From the NCBI GenBank assembly GCA_947503305.1, contig CANNDF010000006.1:186001-250000 (forward strand): DNA of 64,000 nucleotides, read 5' to 3'. Every line of letters starts with the position of its first letter. Positions within the stretch are counted from its first letter, which is position 1. The notes under the pieces are model-generated. The model made no database searches and was not told the origin of the DNA. It saw only the letters and a program-made list of their open reading frames with translations. This DNA is from an uncultured Dokdonia sp. (lineage in GTDB: Bacteria > Bacteroidota > Bacteroidia > Flavobacteriales > Flavobacteriaceae). This document shows positions 44,013 through 52,724 of the stretch, piece after piece. Made by a program: the position numbers and the translations under genes.

Positions 44013-46622
44013 AAACTGCTGTCCTATGATAAAGTGCGTTTCCCATCCGTTAGGCGTTGAAAGCCCTGGGATCGGATCGAATCCATATCCAAAATCAAGC
44101 CCTAATAATCCAAAGGCAGGCATAAATATACGAATTCCTGCACCAGCAGATCTATTCAATTGAAACGGATTATAATCTCTAAAATTGTCATAAGAAGCCC
44201 CTCCTTCTGCAAATGCTAATGCATAAATGGTTGCTTGAGGGCTAAAAGTGACTGGATATCGCAATTCTAGACTGAATTTATTATATATAGTAGCACCATC
44301 ATTACTGTTTGCGGTAGTAGCCGCTCCACGATCTAATGGGGTAACAGATTGGTTAGGATATCCTCTTAAACGGATAATCTCACGTCCATCTAATGCAAAT
44401 CCTCCTAGACCATCACCTCCTAAAAAGAATCTTTCAAATGGTGGGATTCCTCTTTCATTATTATAAGCCCCTAACCATCCAAACTCTACATTGGATTGCA
44501 ATACTAATTTACCAGGAAGGCTTGTATACCATTTACCATTAAACTTTACTTTATAAAATTCTAAAAATTTAAAACGTTCTTGATCAATACGACCTATTTC
44601 TGTTGCATCTTGATTTTCAACAGCTACATCTCTTTGTGCTGCAAGTTCACCATAATCTACGCCATTAAATAAAGAATAAGGAGGGGTTACCTTGGCAGTA
44701 ACACTCCATTCTGACCCACCTGTTGGGAATATGGGGTTATTATAGGTGTTGTTTCTACTCAACCCTATAGTATAACCGATGTTTTGTGAAGAACCGTCAC
44801 CAAAAGTAAATAACCCAGTATTAAAGTTTTTAAGATTGAAATTTTGATAACTAATCGCATGAGACAATGTAAAATCGCCATCTGGCCATGTTAAACGTTT
44901 TGCAAGGCCTAGCGATCCTCCGGTAATAATATTACGACTAGAACGATCTACACGGTCTCTATTACTAGTCGCTTGGTTATTAAACTGAAATTGAATAGTA
45001 TGAGATAAAGACACAGAAAACTGTACTGGTTTCTTACCTCCAAACCAAGGATCCGTAAGTGAGACACTATATGTTTGAAAAAACTGACTAGCCTGTGCTC
45101 TAAGAGAAAAACGTTGACCATCACCCATTGGGAGTGGTTTATATGCCTCTTTTTTAAATATATTTTGAATGGAGAAATTATTAAAAGAAAGCCCTAAGGT
45201 TCCTACAAAACCACCTCCTCCAAAACCACCTTGGAGTTCAATCTGACTAGCCCCTTGCTCAACTACATTATATTCTAAATCTACAGTACCCCCTATTTGA
45301 TCAAAGTTTTTAAACTCTGGTGTAAGCTGTTGTGGATCAAAAAACCCTAATTGTCCTAACTTACGTATCGTTGTAACAACAGCGTCTTTACTGTATCGTT
45401 GTCCTGGTCTTGTAAGAAGTTCTCGATAAATTACTTTGTCTTTAGTTTTGTCGTTTCCTTTAACTTCTATTCTATTGAAATAGGCAAGTTTTCCCTCAGA
45501 AATACGTACTTCAAAATTAATAGTATCATTATTTACTCCTGTTTCTACAGGGTTGATATTTGAAAATAAATACCCACTATTCTGATATAAATTGGCAAGA
45601 TCGTCTGCGTCTGGGTCTCCATCTTTTTGAATACGCTCCTTAAGTAAAACCCCATTATAAACATCTCCTTTTTTTAAACCTAGTTTTGATTGTAGTTGTG
45701 CATCTGTATATACGGTATTCCCTATAAAATTGATATCTCCTATATAGTACTTCTTTCCTTCTTCTAGGTTAAGAACTAGCGATATACCGTCTTGCCCATT
45801 TTTGATAACTGTATCAGAAACGATACGGGCATCTCTATATCCGTTTTCTTTATACTTATTTACAATAGCTACTTTATCAGCTTCGTAATCTTCTTTAATA
45901 TATTTTGAGCGCTTATAAAAACGTATTGGGTTTTTCTTCTTCGTATTTTTCATAGCACTACGAAGCTTTTTTCTTTTTAATTGCTCATTGCCATTGAAAA
46001 TAATATCATCTACTTTTACTCGAGACCCTTTGTCTACATTAACGAGCATGTCGATCTTATTTTTAGACACAGAATCTTCTCTTGGAATAGTATTAATAAA
46101 TACTTTAGTATTGTAAAATCCTTTTTTCTTATAGGTGTTCTCTATAAAATTTTTGGTAGTAGTAATTAGATTTTCAGTAACCTTAGCTCCCTTATTAAGA
46201 CCATTATCTTTGATAAACGTAGTACCTTTTTTTGCTTTTATACCTTTAAACTTAACTTCATTAAGTTCTGGAACTTCTTTAATATCTAATTGAAGGTCTA
46301 CTTTATCTCCATTTACTGCGGTTACAAAAAGATTGATATCTGAAAACAGTTCAAGACCCCAAAGTTTTTTTATGACATTACTTATTTTTTCTCCAGGCAA
46401 GTAGATACGTTCTCCTACACGTAAACCTGTAAAGGTAATAACCGTATTCTCATTATATGTCGAGGTCCCAGTAACAGAAATATTTCCTATTTCATACTTA
46501 ATGGATGGGTCTAAAGGAATATCTCGTTGAGCTTGAGAAACTACAGTTGTTAAGAGTAGTAATACAAAAGTAATTTTTTTTAATATCAAGCTGCGTTTTG
46601 TTAGGTTATTGAATTTGTTCAC
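44010..46622 (-). CDS. bamA: Outer membrane protein assembly factor BamA
   Basis: Core of the BAM machine that inserts beta-barrels in the outer membrane. About 870 residues: signal peptide ending VVSQAQ, five POTRA domains (about 45-440, e.g. YEIGNISVTG and VEVKGNDKT-like FNRIEVKGN), then a 16-strand barrel with RGYPNQ in the lid loop and a C-terminal FIIGQQF. No ATG precedes the signal peptide outside uppS; GTG 46622 (overlapping uppS by 17 bases) or TTG 46589 is the likely start. Part of the uppS-bamA-ompH block. Confidence 0.95.
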   Translation of the reverse strand: MNKFNNLTKRSLILKKITFVLLLLTTVVSQAQRDIPLDPSIKYEIGNISVTGTSTYNENTVITFTGLRVGERIYLPGEKISNVIKKLWGLELFSDINLFVTAVNGDKVDLQLDIKEVPELNEVKFKGIKAKKGTTFIKDNGLNKGAKVTENLITTTKNFIENTYKKKGFYNTKVFINTIPREDSVSKNKIDMLVNVDKGSRVKVDDIIFNGNEQLKRKKLRSAMKNTKKKNPIRFYKRSKYIKEDYEADKVAIVNKYKENGYRDARIVSDTVIKNGQDGISLVLNLEEGKKYYIGDINFIGNTVYTDAQLQSKLGLKKGDVYNGVLLKERIQKDGDPDADDLANLYQNSGYLFSNINPVETGVNNDTINFEVRISEGKLAYFNRIEVKGNDKTKDKVIYRELLTRPGQRYSKDAVVTTIRKLGQLGFFDPQQLTPEFKNFDQIGGTVDLEYNVVEQGASQIELQGGFGGGGFVGTLGLSFNNFSIQNIFKKEAYKPLPMGDGQRFSLRAQASQFFQTYSVSLTDPWFGGKKPVQFSVSLSHTIQFQFNNQATSNRDRVDRSSRNIITGGSLGLAKRLTWPDGDFTLSHAISYQNFNLKNFNTGLFTFGDGSSQNIGYTIGLSRNNTYNNPIFPTGGSEWSVTAKVTPPYSLFNGVDYGELAAQRDVAVENQDATEIGRIDQERFKFLEFYKVKFNGKWYTSLPGKLVLQSNVEFGWLGAYNNERGIPPFERFFLGGDGLGGFALDGREIIRLRGYPNQSVTPLDRGAATTANSNDGATIYNKFSLELRYPVTFSPQATIYALAFAEGGASYDNFRDYNPFQLNRSAGAGIRIFMPAFGLLGLDFGYGFDPIPGLSTPNGWETHFIIGQQF

Positions 46623-47346
46623 TTGTCTTTCCAAATCTTCGTTCTCTTTTCTGATAATTGTAAATAGCATCATGTAAGTTTTCTCTCTTAAAATCTGGCC
46701 ATAATACATCCGTAAAATAAAATTCTGCGTATGCTATTTGCCATAATAAAAAGTTACTCACACGTTGCTCTCCACTTGTCCTTATTAGTAAATCTACATC
46801 CGGCATGTCATGGGTGTAAAGATGATTATTAATATAAGACTCGTCAATCTCGGCGGGCGAAATTATGTTATTTTTAACTTTAATGCTTATTTCTTTGAAA
46901 CTTTTAAGAATTTCTTCACGTGCTCCATAACTGAGCGCGAGTGTAACTCTTAATCTTTTGTTATCTTTTGTCTTCTCAATTACTTCATTTAATTCTCTTT
47001 GGGCCTTTTTAGGTAATGTAGAAAGATTACCTATTGCGTGCAAAGCAACTTTGTTTTCCTGAAGTGTTTTTATTTCTTTTTTGAGAGAAGATACTAGTAG
47101 ATTCATGAGTGTATCTACTTCATTTTTTGGGCGGTTCCAATTTTCTGTAGAAAAGGCATATAATGTGAGATATTTTATCCCTATTTCTGCACATCCTTCT
47201 ATAGCTTCCCTTACACCTTCGGTACCACGTTTATGACCAGCAGCTCTCAATAGGCCCTGTTTTTTTGCCCATCGACCATTACCATCCATTATGACAGCAA
47301 TATGTTGCGGTAATTTATCGCGGTTAATTTGATCTAAAACGCTCAT
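46606..47346 (-). CDS. uppS: Isoprenyl transferase (undecaprenyl diphosphate synthase)
   Basis: Condenses isopentenyl diphosphate onto farnesyl diphosphate to make the lipid carrier for peptidoglycan. 246 residues from ATG 47346, 7 bases after the preceding stop (the open frame reaches 47391 but would overlap that gene). Motifs: HIAVIMDGNGRWAKKQG with Asp21, YLTLYAFSTENWNRP, LALSYGAREEI, DLLIRTSGEQRVSNFLLWQIAYAE. The 3' end overlaps the bamA start. Confidence 0.97.
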   Translation of the reverse strand: MSVLDQINRDKLPQHIAVIMDGNGRWAKKQGLLRAAGHKRGTEGVREAIEGCAEIGIKYLTLYAFSTENWNRPKNEVDTLMNLLVSSLKKEIKTLQENKVALHAIGNLSTLPKKAQRELNEVIEKTKDNKRLRVTLALSYGAREEILKSFKEISIKVKNNIISPAEIDESYINNHLYTHDMPDVDLLIRTSGEQRVSNFLLWQIAYAEFYFTDVLWPDFKRENLHDAIYNYQKRERRFGKTSEQIQ

Positions 47347-47353
47347 CTCATTA

Positions 47354-48037
47354 TTAGAAGGCACAAAAACATGGTTTTCGTCCAAAGGCATAAGTTAGGG
47401 TAAACCCAGTAAACATATACCAATCATCATTGTTTAAATTTCCAAAACTTAGCGTTCCGCTAGGGTCATTTTCAGGGGCACTACCATCTAGATTATCTGT
47501 AAGCGCATATCGAGCGCCTATTTCAAAAGCTAGTACTAGTTTTGTCCCTATAACAACTTTGTATCCTAGAACCATTGGAATTGCAAAATTTCCAGAGGTT
47601 CCCGTTTTTTCAAGGTTATTACCGTTTAGAATAAATTCATCGTGATTAAAATATGTGAAACCAGTATACAAATACGGCGTAGACGGGTTTCTATCATTAT
47701 GCATATCAAAATCCCAGAATGTATATTCCAGACCTAACGAAACTTCTTTTACACTATTTTCAAAGGAATAATTTCTAATTTGTCTTCTGGATTCATCACT
47801 ATCTGCATCATTGCCTTCCAGCTGTGCAAAAATTGCTGTGAACCTAAAAGAATGTCTTTTGCTTCGATTCCATTTAAAAATACCACCTACAGCAGGCGCA
47901 TTTGGAGCTATGTAACTAGTTGATCCTACGTCTCCTATGAAATTTGCTCCTCCTGCGTAAATCCCTACTTCATAGGTTTGCGCATGAGTGCAAAAACTCC
48001 AAAAAATGGCGATTATAATAACCGTCAAATACCTCAT
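47354..48037 (-). CDS. DUF6089 outer-membrane beta-barrel-like protein
   Basis: 227 residues with signal peptide MRYLTVIIIAIFWSFCTHAQ and beta-strand pattern (YEVGIYAGGANFIGDVG, VSLGLEYTFWDFD, YLYTGFTYF, MFTGFTLTYAFGRK). It fits DUF6089, a small barrel family found beside uppS-bamA in Flavobacteriia; no function is known to me. Position suggests an envelope assembly role. A -7 box on this strand lies 18 bases upstream, the likely promoter of the DUF6089-uppS-bamA unit. Confidence 0.9.
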   Translation of the reverse strand: MRYLTVIIIAIFWSFCTHAQTYEVGIYAGGANFIGDVGSTSYIAPNAPAVGGIFKWNRSKRHSFRFTAIFAQLEGNDADSDESRRQIRNYSFENSVKEVSLGLEYTFWDFDMHNDRNPSTPYLYTGFTYFNHDEFILNGNNLEKTGTSGNFAIPMVLGYKVVIGTKLVLAFEIGARYALTDNLDGSAPENDPSGTLSFGNLNNDDWYMFTGFTLTYAFGRKPCFCAF

Positions 48038-48054
48038 ATAGCTGTAAAAGTTTG

Positions 48055-48062
48055 CAAATATA
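48055..48062 (-). promoter_or_regulatory. -7 box for the DUF6089-uppS-bamA unit
   Basis: Reads TATATTTG on the minus strand, an exact TAnnTTTG match 18 bases before the start codon. Confidence 0.6.
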
Positions 48063-48113
48063 ACAATAATGTACGGGTCATAGCCATTCCTATAGAATAA
48101 TGATTTTTTTTAT

Positions 48114-48137
48114 AGTTCGCTTTCGCGAAAGCATACT
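48114..48137. repeat. Dispersed palindrome, copy 11
   Basis: Exact core GCTTTCGCGAAAGC at 48119-48132 within AGTTC/ATACT flanks, in the 159-base gap between DUF6089 and nadK and upstream of the DUF6089 promoter. Confidence 0.9.
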
Positions 48138-48196
48138 ATATACCATCACCTTCACCATACACAAAGAGTTAACAATCTTTCTGTCAAAATATTGTT

Positions 48197-49081
48197 TTAA
48201 TTGCGTTTATCTTCTCCCCAAAGTAACTTCTCTCTTAATGTTTTTAGGAAGCTTTCGCCTTCTAAATTTATAAGACTAATTGTAAAAGGGGCTTTTTTGA
48301 GAGTGATTATTGTTTCGTTATTTAAGGTTGCAATTCTAGAATCTAATGAGATAAGATGCTGTTGTTCACGACCAGAAACTTTTAAGGTAATAACCATGTC
48401 ATCGGGTATTACTAATGGTCTGGCATTTAAATTATGTGGAGCTATAGGCGTGAGAATAAGGCTTGATGTACCAGGGGTGATAACAGGGCCACCACAACTA
48501 AGGGAGTATCCTGTGGATCCTGTAGGAGTGGCTACGATAAGTCCATCTGCCCAATAATGAGTGAGAGATTCTCCGTTTAGCTCAGTAGCTATAGATATCA
48601 TAGAGGTTGTATTTTTACGGCTTACAACAACTTCATTAAGTGCAAAATTGATATCTCCAAATATCGTACTTGTATTATCTATTGTAATTTCTAAAAGACT
48701 TCGTTTAGAGAGTGTGTATTGACCTGAAAGTATTTTTTCTATAGATGTTTGTATTTCCTTTTTCTTAATAGTAGCTAGAAAACCTAATCGCCCTGTATTA
48801 ATTCCTACAATGGGGATATTAAGATCTCTTATATATGTTACAGTTTTAAGAATTGTACCATCTCCTCCGATACTAAAAAAAAGATCATAGCTAGTATCAA
48901 GTTCTTTAAATGTACTAAAATGTCTATAATTTTTATCTATAGAATCGTGTTCATGAATAAGATCTAGAAAATTCTTTTCGATAATGACTTCGGCTTTCTT
49001 TTTATCTAAAATATCTAGAAGCTCTTGAACATATAATGCAGCTTCTTTATGATAAAATTGACCGTATATTCCTATTTTCAT
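48197..49081 (-). CDS. nadK: NAD kinase
   Basis: Phosphorylates NAD to NADP in the cytoplasm. 294 residues with the GGDGT motif (72-76, in FFSIGGDGTILKTV), GRLGFLATI, the NE/D-type segment FALNEVVVSR, and GSTGYSLSCGGP with TPIAPHNLNARPLVIP. Its start codon lies 5 bases after the stop of the CBS-domain gene, so they form one unit. Confidence 0.97.
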   Translation of the reverse strand: MKIGIYGQFYHKEAALYVQELLDILDKKKAEVIIEKNFLDLIHEHDSIDKNYRHFSTFKELDTSYDLFFSIGGDGTILKTVTYIRDLNIPIVGINTGRLGFLATIKKKEIQTSIEKILSGQYTLSKRSLLEITIDNTSTIFGDINFALNEVVVSRKNTTSMISIATELNGESLTHYWADGLIVATPTGSTGYSLSCGGPVITPGTSSLILTPIAPHNLNARPLVIPDDMVITLKVSGREQQHLISLDSRIATLNNETIITLKKAPFTISLINLEGESFLKTLREKLLWGEDKRN

Positions 49082-49086
49082 TAGGA

Positions 49087-49743
49087 TTAAATATTAAGAT
49101 ATTTTTCTAAGTATTTGGATCGTTCCCTCAAATCTTTAATAAAGGTATCTTCTTGATGACTCGAAGCAATATGGTAGCTATACCTTCTGAAAGCTGCTAA
49201 GATGTCATTAAAGTTTGCACGACCAATTTTTATTGAAATTTCTGCAACATCATTTTCGATTTTAGAAATGAACATTCCCCATATTTTGCCATCATTAGAC
49301 TCAACAATTTGACTTATTTCACTAAAAGAATAATCTAAAATCCCTTTCTCTATAATGACAATACTACCCGGTTCGCTTATAAAAGGGGTATTGTTAAAAA
49401 AGTTCATTACATCTTCTAGCTCATAGTATCCTATATACGTGTTGTTTTCATCTAAGACAGGTATAATATTTGTGCTGTTTTGGGCAAAAGTTTCTAAAAT
49501 ATCTAACCAGTTGGTCTCATAACGCACAAAGAAGTGCTCATAAGCATGTGTGTATTCTGAGATAAGACATGTTGCATCATAGCAATGAGTGTCATTTTCG
49601 GCAAGACATCCTACGTATACTCCATCACGAGAAATAGGTACATGTGAGTACGTTGTCTGGCTAAATATAGCTTGAACTTCCCCAATAGCTTCAGTTTCTG
49701 AGATAGGTTTTATGTCATTTATTATAAAATCTGTTATGATCAT
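49087..49743 (-). CDS. CBS-domain protein with C-terminal ACT-like region
   Basis: 218 residues. Two CBS motifs (about 1-60 and 75-120: SHVPISRDGVYVGCLAEND and NIIPVLDENNTYIGYYELEDV) suggest binding of an adenine nucleotide. The C-terminal half (about 125-200, SIVIIEKGILDYSFSEISQI) resembles an ACT-type small-molecule domain, as in AcuB-like proteins. It leads the nadK unit, which suggests sensing of nucleotide or energy state; the target is unknown. Divergent from pdxJ. Confidence 0.9.
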   Translation of the reverse strand: MIITDFIINDIKPISETEAIGEVQAIFSQTTYSHVPISRDGVYVGCLAENDTHCYDATCLISEYTHAYEHFFVRYETNWLDILETFAQNSTNIIPVLDENNTYIGYYELEDVMNFFNNTPFISEPGSIVIIEKGILDYSFSEISQIVESNDGKIWGMFISKIENDVAEISIKIGRANFNDILAAFRRYSYHIASSHQEDTFIKDLRERSKYLEKYLNI

Positions 49744-49788
49744 ACTGCAAAATAATGAAAAATTAGTCGCCTAGCGGTAGTGTATTTG

Positions 49789-49796
49789 TATTTTTG
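49789..49796 (+). promoter_or_regulatory. -7 box for pdxJ
   Basis: TATTTTTG, an exact TAnnTTTG match, 27 bases before the chosen ATG at 49824. Confidence 0.65.
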
Positions 49797-49823
49797 TGTC
49801 CAAATTCCATACCATATCTTATA

Positions 49824-50537
49824 ATGACAAAATTAAGTGTAAACGTAAATAAAATTGCTACTCTTCGTAATGCTCGCGGTGGTAATGTACCTGATCTCAT
49901 TAAAGTATCTCAAGACATAGAACGTTTTGGAGCGCAAGGAATCACAATACATCCTAGACCAGATCAACGGCATATACGATATCAAGATGCTAGAGATTTA
50001 AAAGAAGTTGTCTCTACAGAGTTTAATATTGAAGGGAATCCTATTCAAAAATTTATTGACCTTGTGCTTGAGGTACAACCTACTCAGGTGACACTTGTGC
50101 CAGATGCCGTAGATGCAATTACTAGTAATGCGGGTTGGGATACTATTACACATGCCTCATTTTTGCAAGAAGTTATTTCTGAGTTTAAAAACAATGGGAT
50201 TCGAACATCTATTTTTGTAGATCCTGATACAAAAATGATAGAAGGGGCAAAAATAACAGGAACAGATCGTATAGAACTTTATACAGAAAGTTATGCGCAA
50301 GGGTATAGTCAGAATAAGGAAGAAGCCATAAAGCCTTATATAGAGAGTGCCTTTATGGCAAATGAGTTAGACCTGGGAATTAATGCTGGTCATGACCTTT
50401 CTCTAGAAAATATAGCGTATTTTAAAAATAGCATCCCAGAGTTGTTAGAGGTTTCTATAGGACATGCATTAGTAGCTGAGGCTTTGTATATGGGATTTGA
50501 AAGTGTAATTAATCAATATTTAGAAAAATTAAAGTAA
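49824..50537 (+). CDS. pdxJ: Pyridoxine 5'-phosphate synthase
   Basis: Last step of the DXP-dependent vitamin B6 pathway: joins 3-amino-2-oxopropyl phosphate with deoxyxylulose phosphate. 237 residues from ATG 49824 (MTKLSVNVNKIATLRNARGG); the open frame extends to a TTG at 49794, which lies inside the promoter box. Motifs: GITIHPRPDQRHI, QVTLVPD, RTSIFVDPD, ELYTESYA, and NAGHDLSLEN near the end. The next gene overlaps its stop by one base. Confidence 0.97.
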   Translation: MTKLSVNVNKIATLRNARGGNVPDLIKVSQDIERFGAQGITIHPRPDQRHIRYQDARDLKEVVSTEFNIEGNPIQKFIDLVLEVQPTQVTLVPDAVDAITSNAGWDTITHASFLQEVISEFKNNGIRTSIFVDPDTKMIEGAKITGTDRIELYTESYAQGYSQNKEEAIKPYIESAFMANELDLGINAGHDLSLENIAYFKNSIPELLEVSIGHALVAEALYMGFESVINQYLEKLK

Positions 50538-51304
50538 TGCAGTTGCATTCTAATATAATAGGAGAAGGTTTTCCTTTAATCATTCTTCATGGGTTTTTAG
50601 GAATGGGTGATAATTGGAAAACTCTGGCAAGACAATTTGCTATAAAAGGATACCAAGTTCATCTTGTTGATCAACGTAATCACGGTCGAAGTTTTCATAG
50701 TGATGATTTTAACTATGCCCTTATGGCAGAAGACTTAAGGGATTACTGTGAGTCGATGCATATTTTAGAGTGTGCAATTATAGGGCATTCTATGGGTGGA
50801 AAAACGGCAATGTTGTTTGCCACAACATACCCTGAATATGTCCATAAACTTATTGTTGCAGATATTGCTCCAAAATACTATCCTCAACATCATCAAACGA
50901 TTTTAGAAGGTATGAAAGCATTGTCAGAAAATGATATTGCCTTAAGGGCAAGGAAAAGTGCTGACACATTTCTTTCTACGTATGTTTCAGATTTTGGGAC
51001 TCGACAGTTTTTATTGAAAAATCTTTTTTGGATAGAAAAAGGGAAGCTAGGGCTTCGAGTACATCTTCAGGGTTTAATAGATAATATAGAACATATAGGA
51101 GAGGCACTTCCCAGTATGTCTTATTTTGAAAAACCTACATTATTTTTAAAAGGATCTAAATCTGATTATATTTTGGAAGAAGATCATAAATTGATTGAAT
51201 CTGCTTTCGCGAAAGCAAAAATCACTACAATTTCTAATGCTGGACATTGGTTACATGCCGAAAATCCTGCAGATTTTTACACGGAAGTGATAAATTTTTT
51301 ATAA
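50537..51304 (+). CDS. Alpha/beta-fold hydrolase (YbfF-like esterase)
   Basis: 255 residues of an alpha/beta hydrolase: oxyanion loop LHGFLGMGDNW, nucleophile elbow IGHSMGGKTAM (the catalytic serine, about residue 83), acid near KGSKSDYI, and catalytic histidine in NAGHWLHAENP. Closest in pattern to YbfF-type esterases acting on small acyl esters. It starts within the pdxJ stop codon (TAATG). A palindrome copy (51203-51216) codes for A-F-A-K-A in a variable helix before the histidine loop. Confidence 0.94.
   Translation: MQLHSNIIGEGFPLIILHGFLGMGDNWKTLARQFAIKGYQVHLVDQRNHGRSFHSDDFNYALMAEDLRDYCESMHILECAIIGHSMGGKTAMLFATTYPEYVHKLIVADIAPKYYPQHHQTILEGMKALSENDIALRARKSADTFLSTYVSDFGTRQFLLKNLFWIEKGKLGLRVHLQGLIDNIEHIGEALPSMSYFEKPTLFLKGSKSDYILEEDHKLIESAFAKAKITTISNAGHWLHAENPADFYTEVINFL
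51203..51216. repeat. Dispersed palindrome, coding copy 12
   Basis: Exact core GCTTTCGCGAAAGC, read A-F-A-K-A within ESAFAKAKITTI of the esterase. No frame disturbance. Confidence 0.92.
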
Positions 51305-51376
51305 CATTGTCACAAATAATTTATTATGTATGCATAATAAATTGTGTTAATTAATTGTAAACTCTTGAAAATATCA

Positions 51377-51384
51377 TATTTTTG
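51377..51384 (+). promoter_or_regulatory. -7 box for the FadL-like gene
   Basis: TATTTTTG, an exact TAnnTTTG match, with TTG at 51355-51357 (19-base spacer). It overlaps the TTG that opens the longest reading frame, so translation must start further on. Confidence 0.72.
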
Positions 51385-51432
51385 AGCGAATTTTTTTACA
51401 GAATGAATAATTCCCTTAACCTAAAATTAATT

Positions 51433-52713
51433 ATGAAAAAAGTATTAAGTGTATTTGTGCTTATGCTCGTTTGTGCTGTTACATACGCAGGTGGATACCG
51501 TGTGAGTTTACAAGGACAAAGAGCTTTAGCTATGGGGCATACTGGTGTTGCTGTTGTTAACAATGCAGAACTTGCCTTCTTTAATCCTGCGGGATTAGTC
51601 CATTTAGAAAATAAGATAAACCTTGCCGCTGGTGGGTTTGGTATTTTTTCTGATGTGGTATATCAAAATGAACAATTTGGACAATCTGCAGAGACAGATA
51701 GCCCAGTAGGAACTCCTGTATATCTCTATGGTAGTTATAAGCTCAATGAAAGCTTTGCTTTAGGACTAGCCGTATATACACCTTATGGTAGTAGAGTAGA
51801 ATATCCAATAGATTGGGCTGGATCACATCTAGTGAATGAGATTGAACTACAAGCGATTTATATACAACCATTATTCTCTTGGGAAGTTGTAAAAGATAGA
51901 TTTAGTATAGGAGGAGGACCTATTGCTGCAATAGGATCTGTAAACTTTAACCGTAACTTGACAAGATCTTTGGCTGACTTAGACGGGAATCGGTCTAATG
52001 TTACTATTGATGCCAGTGGTATCGTAGAGTTTGGATGGTCTGTAGGTGCTATGTTAAACCTGGATAATGAAGACAAATGGAAGTTAGGTTTTAATTACCG
52101 TTCATTAATAGATGTAGAAGTAGAGGCTGGAGATGGAGACGCTGTATTTTCAAACCTTCCTAATTCACCGTTATCTCCTATTTCTAATGGAACCTTTGAT
52201 TTTCAAGCTTCATTGCCATTACCAGCAGAGTGGACAGTAGGTATTTCATATAGACCTAATGACAAATGGCTTTTTGCTTTTGATTATAACTATGCAGAGT
52301 GGAGTGCTTATGATGCTCTTGATCTTAATTTCTTAAATTCAGATGGATCTGTAGCTTTAGAATCACTTAATCCACGTAACTATAAAGATGCAAGTATCTT
52401 TAGATTTGGAGCACAATATTCTCCTATAAAGAAACTAGATCTTAGAGCAGGATATTACTTTGATGAATCTCCAGTACAAGATGGATTCTTTGCTCCAGAA
52501 ACTCCACGTAATGATTCTCACGGATTTACAGGTGGATTTACAATCAATGCTACAGAAAAACTAGCAATAGATGCATCATTCCTTTATTTATATTTTGAAG
52601 AAGTAGACGCTTCTTATGATCCATATATAGAGAGTGGTGTACAAGCTCCTTTTTCAGGAACGTATAAGTCTAATGCTGTTTCAATAGGCTTAGGAGTAAG
52701 TTATAAACTTTAA
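51433..52713 (+). CDS. OmpP1/FadL/TodX family outer-membrane transporter
   Basis: Takes up long-chain fatty acids or other hydrophobic compounds across the outer membrane. 426 residues from ATG 51433, which opens the signal peptide MKKVLSVFVLMLVCAVTYAGG (ATG 51403 is also in frame; a TTG at 51382 lies in the promoter). Family marks: GYRVSLQGQRALAMGHTGVA, LAFFNPAGLVHLE, and the C-terminal strand SNAVSIGLGVSYKL. Followed after 11 bases by a secreted SGNH hydrolase. Confidence 0.95.
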   Translation: MKKVLSVFVLMLVCAVTYAGGYRVSLQGQRALAMGHTGVAVVNNAELAFFNPAGLVHLENKINLAAGGFGIFSDVVYQNEQFGQSAETDSPVGTPVYLYGSYKLNESFALGLAVYTPYGSRVEYPIDWAGSHLVNEIELQAIYIQPLFSWEVVKDRFSIGGGPIAAIGSVNFNRNLTRSLADLDGNRSNVTIDASGIVEFGWSVGAMLNLDNEDKWKLGFNYRSLIDVEVEAGDGDAVFSNLPNSPLSPISNGTFDFQASLPLPAEWTVGISYRPNDKWLFAFDYNYAEWSAYDALDLNFLNSDGSVALESLNPRNYKDASIFRFGAQYSPIKKLDLRAGYYFDESPVQDGFFAPETPRNDSHGFTGGFTINATEKLAIDASFLYLYFEEVDASYDPYIESGVQAPFSGTYKSNAVSIGLGVSYKL

Positions 52714-52724
52714 TAAAAAAAGAA

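Noticed and set aside
47347-47391. Longer uppS start at ATG 47391
   Set aside because: It would overlap the end of DUF6089, while ATG 47346 lies 7 bases after the DUF6089 stop and gives the normal N-terminus.
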